DNA of 64,000 nucleotides, taken from Phocoena phocoena (Eukaryota > Chordata > Mammalia > Artiodactyla > Phocoenidae). The notes beneath the pieces were generated by a model. It had not been told where the DNA came from and ran no database searches. It worked only from the letters and a program-made list of their open reading frames with translations. Each line of letters starts with the position of its first letter. Position 1 is the stretch's first letter. The translations under genes were made by a program, and so were the position numbers. The stretch lies in contig NC_089230.1 of the NCBI RefSeq assembly GCF_963924675.1, positions 74,701,223 through 74,765,222 of the forward strand. Direction: 5' to 3'. Of the stretch, positions 22,138 to 33,239 are shown in pieces.

Positions 22138-22366
22138 TAAACCAACCCACAGGGCTTCCCTGGTGACGCAGTGGTTGAGAGTCCACCTGCCGATGCAGGG
22201 GACGCGGGTTCGTGCCCCGGTCCGGGAAGATCCCACATGCCGCGGAGCGGCTGGGCCCGTGAGCCATGGCCGCTGAGCCTGCGCGTCCAGAGCGTGTGCT
22301 CCGCAACGGGAGAGGCCACAACAGTGAGAGGCCCATGTACCGCAAAATAAATAAATAAACAAACCC
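22138..22366 (+). mobile_element. CHR-2-type tRNA-derived SINE
   Basis: Head GGGCTTCCCTGGTGACGCAG at 22152, B-box-like GGTTCGTGCC near 22207, short-family body 'gagccatggccgctgagcctgcg', tail (AAAT)n/AAAC at 22344-22362. Flanks AACCAACCCA and AAACAAACCCA form an imperfect target duplication. Confidence 0.95.
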
Positions 22367-22439
22367 ATACTTGCATCCATCTATCATCGAGGAAGTGTCC
22401 CTTCCTCCCGTGGGTCACAGCATCACCTGGACTCTCCAT

Positions 22440-23402
22440 CCCACCCTAGGGGAAGAAAGAGATACTACTTCAAAATATCCTCCATTTAACACCTTCAGTG
22501 ATTCACCACTTTTTATCCCCCGTGCCTGTCACTTACCAGGACTTCGCTCTCTTGGTTTTGAAACACTCGCTCTCCTGCTTTCCTTCTTGCCTCAGTCCAT
22601 TCTTGTTTTGGTATCTTGGCTGCCTCCTTCTCCATCTGCCTCATTTGGAGGAACTCAAGATTTGTCTCAGGCTCATCTTTTCCATCTCTAACCTTTGTCC
22701 CCGAGTGATCTCATCGGTTCCCAGGAATGTGAGTTCTCCTGTGCTGATGACTCCCACATTTTCACTGGAGTCCACATCTCTCCCTTGAGCGCCTTACTTT
22801 CATGTTTCCATGTCTCCTGACATCTCCCTTTGGTTGTGTCTTCGCTTCTGCAACTTAACAGATCCCAGATGGAATTCTGGATTTTCCTCCTTCCATGTCT
22901 ACCTTCTCAAACCCCTGTTCTTCTCCTTTCATGTAAAAAGCACTGCACTTTAGCAAGTTAGTTAAGCCAAAATCTAGGAGTCCTTCCTTTCTGATAAACT
23001 AGAGATCACATATATTAGTAACCCTTATGGATACTACTTTGAAAATATATCTGAAACTCTCTTCTTTACTTCATGTCCACGGCCACCCTCGGAGTCCAGG
23101 CCCCCAGTGTCTCTCACCTCCGTGAACACATCAGCCTCTAACTGGTTTCTCTACTTTCACTCTTGTGCCTCACCTTCTCCCCCCATGGCTGCCCCCACCA
23201 CTCCTCAGGCAGCAGCAAAGGGGAAATTCTCAATGATAATCTGATAACGCCCTTCCCTTGCTTTTAAAATCCTGCAATGGCTCTCCTTATGTTTAACATA
23301 AAATTCAGCCTTCCTCCCATGACCTAGACTATCTTGCCTCACCTTGCTTAGCCCCTCAGCCTTACTTCTTCCCACTCTTCCCTTCACTTGTTCAAATATC
23401 AC
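22440..23402 (+). mobile_element. L2 LINE fragment (ORF2 end and 3' UTR)
   Basis: 22720-22890 follows forward L2 ORF2: 'ctgtgctgatgactcccacatttt', 'catctctcccttgagcgcc', 'tgtctcctgacatctccc', 'gcaacttaacagatcccagatggaattctgg'. 23240-23400 follows the downstream part: 'aaaatcctgcaatggctctcc', 'cataaaattcagccttcc' and 'cttcccactcttccctt'. The part before about 22690 is less certain. All frames decayed. Confidence 0.75.
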
Positions 23403-23413
23403 TGGTATTATGT

Positions 23414-23475
23414 GGAAGGGAGGGAAGGAGGGAGGGAGGGAGGAAGGGAAGGAGGGAGGGAGGGAAGAAGGAAGA
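23414..23475. repeat. GGGA/GGAA simple repeat
   Basis: Purine-only tract of GGGAGGGA and GGAAGG units at the end of the L2 fragment. Confidence 0.95.
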
Positions 23476-23646
23476 TTTCTATTTTATGATAAAGAATTGA
23501 GGCCCAATGTAACACTAAGTAAATAGCAGAAATGAGATTCACCCTCAGCTCTGCTTTATTCCCAAGAGCTCTCTTCTTTGCACTACTCCATTTGGTGTAA
23601 TACAAGGCAAATACCAAAAAAACCTCTGTCCTATATAAAATCAAGA

Positions 23647-24441
23647 GCGTATTTAGAGAAAAGGGAACTCTCCTGCACTGTTGGTGGGAATGTAAATTGA
23701 TACAGCCACTATGGAGAACAGTATGGAGGTTCCTTAAAAAACTACAAATAGAACTACCCTATGACCCAGCAATCCCACTACTGGGCATATACCCTGAGAA
23801 AACCATAATTCAAAAAGAGTCATGTACCACAATGTTCATTGCAGCACTATTTACGATAGCCAGGACATGGAAGCAACCTAAGTGTCCATCGACAGATGAA
23901 TGGATAAAGAAGATGTGGCACATATATACAATGGTATATTACTCAGCCATAGAAAGAAATGAAACTGAGTTATTTGTAGTGAGGTGGATGGACCTAGAGT
24001 CTGTCATACAGAGTGAAGTGAGTCAGAAAGAGAAAAACAAATATCGTATATTAATGCATATATGTGGAATATAGAAAAATGGTATTGATGAACCTAGTGG
24101 CAGGGCAGGAATAGAGATGCAGATATGAAGAACAGACTTGTGGACACAGGGGTGGAAGGGGAGGGTGGGACAAACTGAGAGAGCAGCATTGACATATATA
24201 CACTACCATGTGTAAAATAGACAGCTAGTGGGAAGCAGCCGCATAGCACAGGGAGATCCGCTTGGTGCTTTGTGACCACCTAGAGGGGTGGGATAGGGAG
24301 GGTGGGAGGGAGTCTCAAGAGGGAGGAGATATGGGGATATAAGTATACGTATAGCTGATTCACCTTGTTGTACAGCAAAAACTAACACAACACTGTAAAG
24401 CAATTATAATCTAATAAAGTTGTAAAAAAAAAGTGTATTTA
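23647..24441 (+). mobile_element. 5'-truncated L1 with target duplication
   Basis: About 775 bp from 23656 to 24432: ORF2 C-terminus, stop, 358-bp 3' UTR and a short poly(A) with 'ataatctaataaag' just before it. GCGTATTTA (23647-23655) and GTGTATTTA (24433-24441) match 8 of 9 and are the likely target duplication. The 3' UTR matches those at 7857 and of the full-length L1 at 34348. Confidence 0.93.
23660..24074 (+). pseudogene. L1 ORF2 C-terminal remnant
   Basis: An open frame of about 125 codons from the ATG at 23697 (the L1 reading frame continues from upstream) with [20 protein letters not shown], then [20 protein letters not shown] and [20 protein letters not shown] before the stop. This is the Cys-rich-to-C-terminal end of L1 ORF2p. 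Endonuclease and reverse-transcriptase parts are missing, so it is a dead fragment of a 5'-truncated insertion; its openness reflects youth and not function. Residues here differ at only a few positions from the same region of the full-length L1 at 34723-35934. Confidence 0.9.
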
Positions 24442-24477
24442 AGGAATTCATGTGATTTGACAAAGGAAAAATAGTTC

Positions 24478-24622
24478 CGAGTTCAGAGAGGCCTATCAGT
24501 TACTCACTGTGGAATAGTTAGCATACTTATGAACCTCAGTTTCTTCAGCTATAAAATGGACATAATAGATAATGGAATTCATAGCATGGGTGTAATGATT
24601 AAACGATAATGTGTTGGCATGC
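24478..24622 (+). repeat. MIR SINE
   Basis: Forward MIR 3' half: 'cagttactcactgtgg', 'gaacctcagtttcttcagctataaaatggacataatag' and 'gggtgtaatgattaaa'. Confidence 0.75.
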
Positions 24623-24774
24623 TTACTCAGCATGTCGTGGTATGAAAAAGCTGCTAGTTTCCCCCTCTCCCTGACTTCTCCTGTTTTCAAAAACACTTTA
24701 TATGTGTTTCACATAAAATCTATGACTCTCTTTGCCCAGTGATAGAAGAGACAGTACCTCCATTACAGCCACCA

Positions 24775-24862
24775 TCACCAGCCCCTTTCAGCGAGCACCA
24801 GCTCTGTGCCAGGCGCTGCAATGGGTGCTTTACATACGTCATTTCCTGTAGCCTCCCAATAC
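24775..24862 (-). repeat. MIR SINE fragment
   Basis: Reverse MIR: 'gagcaccagctctgtgccaggcgctgcaatgggtgctttacatacgtcatttcc'. Confidence 0.75.
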
Positions 24863-25849
24863 CTGAATCTGGGTTTCCTGGAAACTTTGGGAAGGTGTTT
24901 CTTCAAGAAAATTTTCCATAGTCAAGCACATTTCATAAATGTAGAAATTACATATTCCTCGTGGAAAGTTATAATATGTAACTTTAACTAGAAAATTAAA
25001 GAGCTTGAGCAGTCTGGTATAAACAGTGTTTCATTAACTTACATATCATGGTGGAAATCATCCCTCCGTGACTAGCATTGTGTTTGTTTGTTTGATGTTT
25101 GTGCTTAGCAACTGCTTACATTCTGCAGCCCTAATGTTCTTTGGGACACACACTTTGCCTCTGTGCACTAGAGTCCTGCTCATGCCGCTAAAGATAAAAT
25201 GTGAGTTTGGTAAAATTTTGCTTTCCAGACAACATTATCTTCTTTTCTGCTTTCACCGTTGGGTGTTATTCATTGTTATCTTCTCTATTCATTTACGACT
25301 GTGACAGGTTGGTTTTCCTCTGCTACGAAATCTATTTCCTCCTTCTCTCATCACAGATCAGTCTGCTGTTCGTTATAAAAGTCAGCATTTCTACCGAGTG
25401 TGGGAAAAAAAGAAAATCTGATAAAGAGAGAGGGAACGGGGGGGAGGAAGGGAGGGAGAAAGCTGGAGAAAAAAGAGAGAGAGGGAGAAAGAAAGAGGGA
25501 GAAAAAGGGAGAAAAAGAGAGAGAGGGAGAGAGGGAATAACCTGTATAGAATTTGGGGGGAACACTTTGGGAGACGATGACTTTTAGTCTAAATTATGTT
25601 AAATAGGTTTATTTTTGTTAGAATTTTAAGCATCAAGTGTGAAAACAACAATGATTTATAGAGTAGTAATATTTTCTTTAAAACTTATTTTTCCTTATAC
25701 TATTTAAAAACTTTTTCAAAATTTGTTCACTTTTATGTAGGATCTAATCATGTCTCAAGGCAGGAATTGCTAGGGTTAAAATATAATAAAAGGGAACACT
25801 GAAATAGTATAATTTTTAAGGAACTCTATAGGACAAGGATCTTATCCTA
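24863..25849. other. Unrecognised apart from a purine-rich tract
   Basis: No gene or named repeat seen other than the GA-rich run at 25422-25538. Confidence 0.4.
25422..25538. repeat. GA-rich purine tract
   Basis: About 117 bp almost purely A and G, built from GAGA, GGGA and GAAA units with very few pyrimidines. The apparent open frame through it (R, E, G, K-rich) is a by-product of the repeat. Confidence 0.92.
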
Positions 25850-25927
25850 TTTTTATTTGAATACAGCAAAATGATGACAGTATCTGGCGCAGAGTCGGTA
25901 TTCAATACATATTCAATAAATAAATGA
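25850..25927 (+). repeat. L2 3'-end fragment
   Basis: 'cagtatctggcgcagagtcggtattcaatacatattcaataaataaatgaa' is a diverged L2 terminus with its short tail. Confidence 0.6.
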
Positions 25928-26115
25928 ACTTCTGTGCCATAAGGGTAGGGTCATATGTCCTAAAACCACAACTGACACAAACATGCTTAAAAAGTTCTCT
26001 AATACCCCAGTTTTTCATCTATTTTAGAACTGGGCTTGGGTTCTTTTAGATTCGGTTGTTACTATTAAGAGTGTCCAAAGGTAGTCATTTAAATTATTAT
26101 GCTTCTTATCTCTTT

Positions 26116-26341
26116 AAAAAAGGGTCATGGGCTTCCCTGGTGGCGCAGTGGTTGAGAGTCCGCCTGCTGATGCAGGGGACGTGGGTTCGTGCCCCGGTCC
26201 GGGAAGATCCCACATGCCGCGGAGCGGCTGGGCCTGTGAGCCATGGCCGCTGAGCCTGCGCGTCCGGAGCCTGTGCTCCGCAATGGGAGAGGCCACAGCA
26301 GTGAGGGGCCTGCGTACCGCAAAAAAAAAAAAAAAGGGTCA
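26116..26341 (+). mobile_element. CHR-2-type SINE with 12-bp target duplication
   Basis: AAAAAAGGGTCA at 26116-26127 recurs at 26330-26341. The body starts at 26129 with GGGCTTCCCTGGTGGCGCAG and ends in poly(A). It is among the least mutated copies in the window, most CpGs being retained, so probably a recent insertion. Confidence 0.96.
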
Positions 26342-26427
26342 GAATTTTGTTCTGACAATTTTTGGAAGGATGGTTGTCATTAAGCAGATTTAAATTACTA
26401 GTACATTTGCACAGATGTCAGGGTATT

Positions 26428-26762
26428 GTCTTAGGTCATTCAGGCTGCTATAAAAAAAAAAACACCATAGACTAGATCTCTTAAACAACAAAGATTGATT
26501 TCTCACAGTTCTGGAGGCTGGGAAGTCCAAGATCAAGGCTCCAGCAGATTTGGTGTTGTGTGAGGGTCAGCTTCCAGCATCATAGACCACTGTCTTCTCA
26601 TTGTAACCTCACATGGTGGAAAGAGAAATGAACCCACTAATCCCACAAGACTCCACCCTCACGATCTCATCACCCCAAAGCCCCACCTCCTAATACCATC
26701 TTATTTGGGTTTAGGGTTCAATATATGAATTTGGGGGGTATATAAACCTTCAGTCCATAGCA
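26428..26762 (-). mobile_element. MLT1-type solo LTR (ERVL-MaLR relic)
   Basis: Reverse MLT1: 'ttgtcttaggtcattcaggctgctat', 'ctcacagttctggaggctgg', 'aagtccaagatcaaggctcc', 'ctccaccctcacgatctcat' and 'tatgaatttggggggtat'. Better preserved than the LTR at 9939. No coding sequence attached. Confidence 0.9.
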
Positions 26763-27895
26763 AGATGCTTGGTTTTGATATCAAAGACAAAACTCTCTCA
26801 CATTTCTTCATGTTTTCTTGGGATTCTTTACCTTGTTCTTACCTTCTTAGGGTTTCTTTATCTCCTATCATAATTATGTAAGTGCTAAGATTTCTTTTGT
26901 CTGTACTTCCCAGGAACTATTAGAGAGAATGGCTGAAGTAAGAAATTACTAGACAATGTGTTCAGTGAAGATCATTTAATTCCTTAGGGAAAAAAAAACA
27001 TATGAATTGAGTTACTTTTATAACAAGCACAGTACTGGGTTGTGGGGGATTGTGGTCAGCCTGGGCTGAGGTATTATTCAGCCACACCTGAGTAGTGACT
27101 CTGTTTTCTCCCCAAGGTGAAGTTTTTCTTTTTTGGCATTGAACTTAGTTCAAGAATGAGGTAGGGGGACTGGTTGCAGTACACAAAATAATGTAACTGT
27201 GAATGCAGAAGTTCTTCCAAGATGAAGGTGTAAATACAAATAGGAAAAGGCCAGGCATGGAACTTCCTCGCTTGCAAATATAAGTAACGATTACATGCCC
27301 TCTTCAGGAGCAATAGGGGTAAAAGAAAGTGTGTTCAGATACGCTACATCTGGCTACATTGGTGGTGAGACCAGCTGACTTCTGATAAGACTTGACATCT
27401 TCAGCTGAATGCATTGGAAACTTCACCTAATGTGTGTCTGTGGCAGCAGCGGGGGTTGTCTGTGTGTGTTCACGTGTATGGTCTCTTTGCACCAATTTGT
27501 GACCCATGAAATACAGCAAAAGAAAATTCAAAAACTAAGTCTAAGACGTGTATTTGGCAGGGCAGTTTGCTACTGCATACACAGGTGACATTAACAAAAT
27601 GCTAACCAGTCATTATAAGAGGTCTGTATCATGCAAATAACTTCTGATTGAACTGAAGAGTCACAGAGTGCCAGGGGTGCTTAAGTCATCCGCTTTCAAA
27701 CATGAGCTTGCTCTCCCCAGCCTGGGAGTGGAAACCGTACCAGCTGTGGCCACAGCTCCTTTCACTGTTGATGATTTATATGTTAAAAGTCTTCTTTATG
27801 TCAAGCGCCATCTCTATCTCTATCTCTGCAACTTCCATCACCCTCTGCCCTTTGGGGAGACAAAGAACAAATTCAATGCCTGTTCTCTATGACAG
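26763..27895. other. No recognised feature
   Basis: Single-copy-looking. Only a short TG-rich stretch near 27428-27475 and an ATCTCT run near 27808-27828 stand out. Confidence 0.4.
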
Positions 27896-27995
27896 CCAGC
27901 CATGCAATTATTCATTCACTCATTCAACAGACCTTTATTGAGTTGCAGCCATTTGCAGGCACTGAGAATGCAAAGGTCAAAAATACCAAACCATG
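27896..27995 (-). repeat. L2 3'-end fragment
   Basis: 'ttattcattcactcattcaacagacctttattgagttgcag' and 'caggcactgagaatgcaaag' are the reverse of the L2 terminus including its TGAATGAA-type tail. Confidence 0.75.
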
Positions 27996-28319
27996 TTTCC
28001 AAGAATGCCCCAGTCTTTGATCTGTTACAGCCTTTTGGAGTTTCTACTCTATAGGGTATCACCTCTTGTTCCTTTGGTCATCCCTCATGTGTCTCCATGC
28101 TAGGCTTCCTTGCTATTCCTCTCTTTTGAATGAGTTGGAGTTTATCAAAGTTCTTCAAAGGGCGGGCCCCTCAGCTGCAAAGAACTCCATAGGATTTGCT
28201 TGACCATAGCAGAGGACACAGACCCTGACATCTCTCCCTCTGGGAGCTCTGATGAGATGATGCAATCAAAGGCATTTTTCAATCACATCGCAGGTGACAG
28301 CAATGAGTTTTCTTTTCGA

Positions 28320-28560
28320 TTTATTGAATTAAATCCAAAATCATCATCCTGACTTCAAGGCCCTGCCCTACCTAGCTGTATTATTTTATCCACCACTATT
28401 CCCCAGTATGAACTTGTGGTGTGTTTTCTTTCCTCTCTGTCTTTGCCAGTTTGTTCCTCTTCCTAGAATACCCCCATGGTGGTCTGTTTCAAAGCTAAAT
28501 GTTTTAAAAGGGTCATCATTGATGCTTTTCTTGTCGTTGTTGTTCCTGAAACATTCTCAG
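28320..28560 (+). repeat. L2 LINE fragment
   Basis: 'ttaaatccaaaatcatcatcctgacttcaaggccctgccctacct', 'gtttgttcctcttcctagaat' and the following 'agctaaatgttttaaaagggtcatc' follow forward L2 near its 3' end. Confidence 0.7.
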
Positions 28561-30369
28561 TCATCCCCTGCTCTGCAGGAGGTCTAGAAGAGCGCCTGCC
28601 AAATTAGTTGGAGGCCCGTTGTGGACCAGACATGGCTAGGTATTGAATAATATATATGTCATCGGAATATAACTCAGAGTTCGCACTTACAACTGATTGA
28701 TCCTCACAGTAACTGCATGAGAAAAGAACTAACTGGTAACTTTTACTAATACAGTTAATAAAACCAGGGTCCCCATTGCTTTCTTACTCTGTATCTGCTG
28801 ATGCTTGTACTGCCTGAGTTTTATAGGAATTATTATACCATATCATGTATATTGCTACAGAGAACTTTCCTATTTTCACACCCGATTCTAGAGTTCCTCT
28901 TAGAGAGGCAGCTGTCTCTATTTAGGAAAACATGCTACTAACATTGCTTTAGGGGAAGATATGAAAGCATACTCTAGAAGCCAGTGAAAGAAAGAAAAAC
29001 AACTTAAAGGGGTTAAGGAGAATTAGGGCCTAAAGAGTAAGCAGAAGAGAGAAGAGAGGGAAGGGGAGACAGAGAATGATGGGCAAGTGGGGAAATGGAG
29101 AACAGCGAATAGAGAAAAGTGGCCGAAGAACTTCTGAGCACAGGGATCACTTCAATTCCACGATCAAGTTCTTTGCTGTTAGATTTTGTAGTCTAACATT
29201 CATTGCCACAAACCTTCAGTGAAGTCTGCCACCTTCGAAGATGCCTTGGTGTGAGTGATGTTTCAGGTGAAATCAAGCATAGGGGACTCTACTGACCATC
29301 TAGGTGGTGCAGGGCAGAAGAATGGTGGTGAGATAGAAAGTTCTGCTTTCTTGTACCCGAATCAGAAATTAGCCTCAGAATACAAACCCCAGGGAATTAG
29401 TCCCATTTTATAGGAACTCTCAAAGGATGGAATAACCCCAGCCAACATGTGGGTTACATTTACATTTGTGCCTGCTAACTAGACATGAGGCAGCTTGAGT
29501 GCAAAGGCTGTGGTTTCGATTTTGCTGTCTCTCTTGCCTCACATTCAGATTTCCTCATTGCCTGCTTTATTTTCAGTTTCACGTTTTACACTCAGCAGCT
29601 TTTGAGCTGTTATTCAAATGTTTACCATTTCCAGGGAAATTTCTCATTTGCTACATGTCTAAAGTTTAAGGCACCTTTTTGAGTATATTGTTTACACAAA
29701 TACAGTATGTTTTTCATTAGTAACTGTGAAAAACACCCAAATATGCCATTTCAATCAATTCTGACTTTCTTGTTATTTTATGTCACTTAGATTAACATCA
29801 GTATTATTTCTCCTTGTTCAACCACGGAATTCAGACATATATTTTATATGGAGGCTAACCTGAAATTTCTTCCCATTTAGATCTTCTTAGAAGTGATATT
29901 AATTTAGGAAAAACAGTAGCAATAAAAACCTACTTCACAAGTTGAGGGGTGAGTTAGGAATATATATTGTAGGGTTGCAGTACATAATATTATGCTCTGT
30001 GATCTGTTTCATTGTCAACCTGAATTTATTAAGATTAACTTTGGGAATTAGTTTACTATCTACTCTTCATAGCTGTTAGAATGACTGTAGTACGCCTGTG
30101 GACAATGTAAAAGTGGAATTAATTTCTTTATTTATTATGATCAGATATTTTGACTGTAATGTTTGAATAGAAAAAATAAAATATAGTGAAAGCACTGAAT
30201 TGGTAAAATTTAAGGTAAGCCAAATTTATCAACACTTTCCATGGAGAAAGGATGACAAAATTTGCAATTCATGAATTTAACTCTGTTTTCCTTACAGAAA
30301 TAACTTACATTTGTATCTGCATGCATCATTATTATATTTATATCCGACTTAACAGAATACTGGTTAGTG
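28561..30369. other. No recognised feature
   Basis: About 1.8 kb without a repeat or gene I can name. 29040-29075 is purine-rich. Open frames stay below about 65 codons. Confidence 0.4.
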
Positions 30370-30535
30370 ATCGGTTGGTTAGAACAGTGGGCTATGAATC
30401 ATGAACACTTATGTCTGACTGTGACCCTGCCACTAACCAGCTGAATGAATCTGAACACCTTTCTAGATCTTAGTTTCCTTACTTGCAAAATGAGAAGGGG
30501 TTTTGCAGCCTCTCTCAGTGCTAATAACAGTTATA
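30370..30535 (+). repeat. MIR SINE
   Basis: Forward MIR: 'ggttagaacagtgggctatgaatc', 'gactgtgaccctgccactaaccagctgaatgaatctgaacacc', 'agtttccttacttgcaaaatgagaagg'. Confidence 0.8.
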
Positions 30536-32300
30536 ATTCTCAATGATAATTCCTCATGGGAATTAAAGTTATTTTCCAAATTTAAAAAACCCATCATGGC
30601 GAGGATTCCAGTTAAAGGAAATATTTCTGAGCTTGCTGATAAAATATTGAAGGACTAAGCCAAGAAGTTTTGCTGATTACAAAAGTAGACTTCACTAGTT
30701 CCAGTGGTGTATTATTTTCAGTGGGTCAAATATATCACCTTAAAAGTGGACTTTTAATGCTTGACTGTTGGGCACAGCATCATCTGTGAAGGGCATTTAT
30801 TTATTTATTCATCTGGGTTAGTTTTAATTTACACCGAAAAACAAGGTTTCAACTGCAAGGAGGACCACAGAGAAAACAGAACAAAGCTCCTGGTCCAGTG
30901 GAGGCAATCGTTCTTTATCTTCTGCTTTGGTCCTCAAACACTCTTTCCTCTGTGGTGGGATTTTCTTTTTGGCACTCATCCCTTTTTATTCCCAAGTGCC
31001 TTATTCTTCTCTTTAGGGTTTAAAGAAAATTATCCAATTTCATCTTGTCTGGCCAACTTGCCGGGATAGTTTTCCTAGAATAATTGCCTGGACAGTCACT
31101 CCATTGTGGTGTGGTTCCTTCAGAAAGATCCCTTTAGAAGCTTCCACTGGGAAGGAGCCCATTTCTCAAAGACAAAGGAAAAAAATAGCCAGTGAGTGGA
31201 TCTCCTGGAAGATTTGTGTTTTCCAAAAGAAAACACAAATCTGTGTTTTCCAATTTATCTATCCAAATAGATAAATTCTGAAGTTTAAGAAAGGAGGTGA
31301 AAGGATAATGGGTTGAGAATGGGTACACTTTATCTTGAAATACATAATCTGGGATTTAAATTAAAATGTTAGCATATGAAAGCTTAAAACGATTTTTTAA
31401 AATGATGCATTTTGGCTTTCATATTGATTGCTTCTTTGCTTTTCAAAATTTAGTGAAGTAATATATTTATATAGGACACAAACCTTGCTCTTAATATTTA
31501 GAGTGAGAATAAGTCCATAGAGGACTACTAGACAAGGATGCATTTGTATAAATTAGAGTTTAAGCATGGAAAGAAGTGATGAGAATAAGGCCTTTATTAT
31601 TGTATGTTCACTATATGAGAGGCAACTTCCAAGATAGCATGAAGATTTAATTTTTATACCCCTAGCTCCATTCTAACCAGTGGCCCAGTGCATTGATTCT
31701 GCGCCTCCAAGAGGGGAAAAGCAATGCCAAAGATTTGATCATTAATGACAGGCAACATGGCTAATTTGGGGCCCAAAGGTATTTTTATACAATATCGAAT
31801 TTGAGCATAAATTACCTGATCAATTGCCTCAGACTTTCACTCTTCTTTGTTTGTGTGCACTTAGTCATCGATTTAACTGTGTGTTCTCTTTTCTTCCTGT
31901 AACTATGAGATCTTTCCTCTCCAGAGACTTCAGGAAAAATTTTGGATATTCAGACAGTTCAGATTAGTACTTGAACATCTGTATCATATCCAGGTTGATT
32001 CTCAGGGCTCTTAAGGAAGCCTGTGAATTTTGTGGTGGAAGGGAGCATAATTTTTGGTCCACTGAGAGGTTGAGACTATTCTGAATCAGTTCTTGAGTTG
32101 CTTTGTTCCTTTTGATCCTGATAGTTGGAACATATTAGCAGCATCAACTGAAGGTAGTATGGTACCAAACCAAGAGTTAAATTTTCAGGTCTGGGTGGAG
32201 CTAATGTGCCCATCTTATTTTAATTCATTGTTGTCATGCAGTAGGTCGGCTTTGTAGGATATGAAAAAGAAAAGATATGTAAAACAAAATAATTGTGGAT
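30536..32300. other. No recognised repeat; contains the twin hairpin
   Basis: Single-copy-looking apart from the inverted repeats at 31210-31277. No gene supported. Confidence 0.4.
31210..31277. repeat. Two adjacent perfect hairpins
   Basis: AGATTTGTGTTTTC (31210-31223) and GAAAACACAAATCT (31229-31242) are exact reverse complements around a 5-nt spacer. Nine bases on, AATTTATCTAT (31252-31262) and ATAGATAAATT (31267-31277) are exact reverse complements around CCAA. The TGTGTTTTCC motif also occurs twice as a direct repeat (31215-31224 and 31242-31251). Confidence 0.95.
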
Positions 32301-32700
32301 TAGTCATGACTCCTTTGATTGCGAATGTCAGAAACATAACCTGAACTAGTTTATACCAAAGAGAAGTTTATTAGAATCGTACTTGGTTCTTTAGCAATTG
32401 AAAGAAACAATTAAAGGAAGAGAATTAATGAATTGTGAGACAGGTAGAGACACAACTGGATCATCTGAGAGTCAAGAGCAAGTAGAAGCAGGAACTTCAC
32501 TTCTCAGCATATCTGTTACAACTTCTTGTCTCTGCATCACTCTGCACCTTAGTCTTGTTCTCTCCTTTGAAAGACCAGCCTCATCTACATGAAACAGAAA
32601 GACCAGCCTAATCTACATGAAGCAGAACATGGATGTCAACTGCTTCAGAGCTTCCTGGTTTACTGTTCCTACCACTAGTGCAGGAACTTCCTCAGTTCTA
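32301..32700 (+). repeat. Unresolved old interspersed repeat
   Basis: 'cagaaacataacctgaactagtttataccaaagagaagtttattag' through 'cttgtctctgcatcactctgcacc' resembles a medium-reiteration mammalian repeat that I cannot name. The stretch at 52430-52800 may be related. It contains a recent-looking tandem duplication, listed next. Confidence 0.35.
32569..32624. repeat. 28-bp tandem duplication
   Basis: The 28-bp unit beginning GAAAGACCAGCC at 32569-32596 is repeated at 32597-32624 with two differences (TCATCT/TAATCT and GAAACA/GAAGCA). Confidence 0.95.
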
Positions 32701-33239
32701 AGTAAAAAAAAAAAAAAAAACCTATACAAGAACTCTCAATTGCCAAGTGTGGATTATGTACCCTCTCTCTCTCTATGGGATCTTTTATGAAGGTGGTAGC
32801 TGATGCTGAATCTGCAACTGATCTTAGGGCACTTGCCTTTTAGCAGCTTGTGTTTTATTAGCCACATTAGGGTACCCAACAAGGAGTTAGTCCTGTGGGA
32901 AAGGTGGGCGATGGAAATGAGACACATACTCAGTGAGAGGTTAGAGGAGCAGGAAAAAAAATGCCTGTTAAAAAAGAGATGGCAAAGGAATTTAATAATC
33001 TAAGCCTGAGCACTGATGAAAAAAAGTCTCCCTTTAGAAATAGTAACCAGTGGTCTACGCTGATACAGTTTCAGTGATTGAATTTATCTTTCCTTCATGG
33101 TTTAGGAAACTCAGTCTAAGAAACTAACCTAAAACTATCCTCTGGGTTTCTAGTGTCCTGGATATCTTGACAGAAGCAAAAACAAATCTTCCCTTGTTAG
33201 ATACACAAACCAGGTCTTGCAAGATTCCCACAGATAGAG
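32701..33239. other. No recognised feature
   Basis: Starts with a 17-18 A run at about 32704-32721; the rest is single-copy-looking. Confidence 0.4.

Noticed and set aside
22200..22230. tRNA-like internal promoter (A/B boxes) suggesting a tRNA gene.
   Set aside because: It is the tRNA-derived head of a SINE. It lacks an intact cloverleaf and anticodon arm and is repeated in every CHR copy.
25201..25587. 128-codon frame with a Lys/Arg/Glu/Gly-rich tail.
   Set aside because: The second half is the translation of the GA-rich purine tract at 25422-25538; the first half has no recognised domain.
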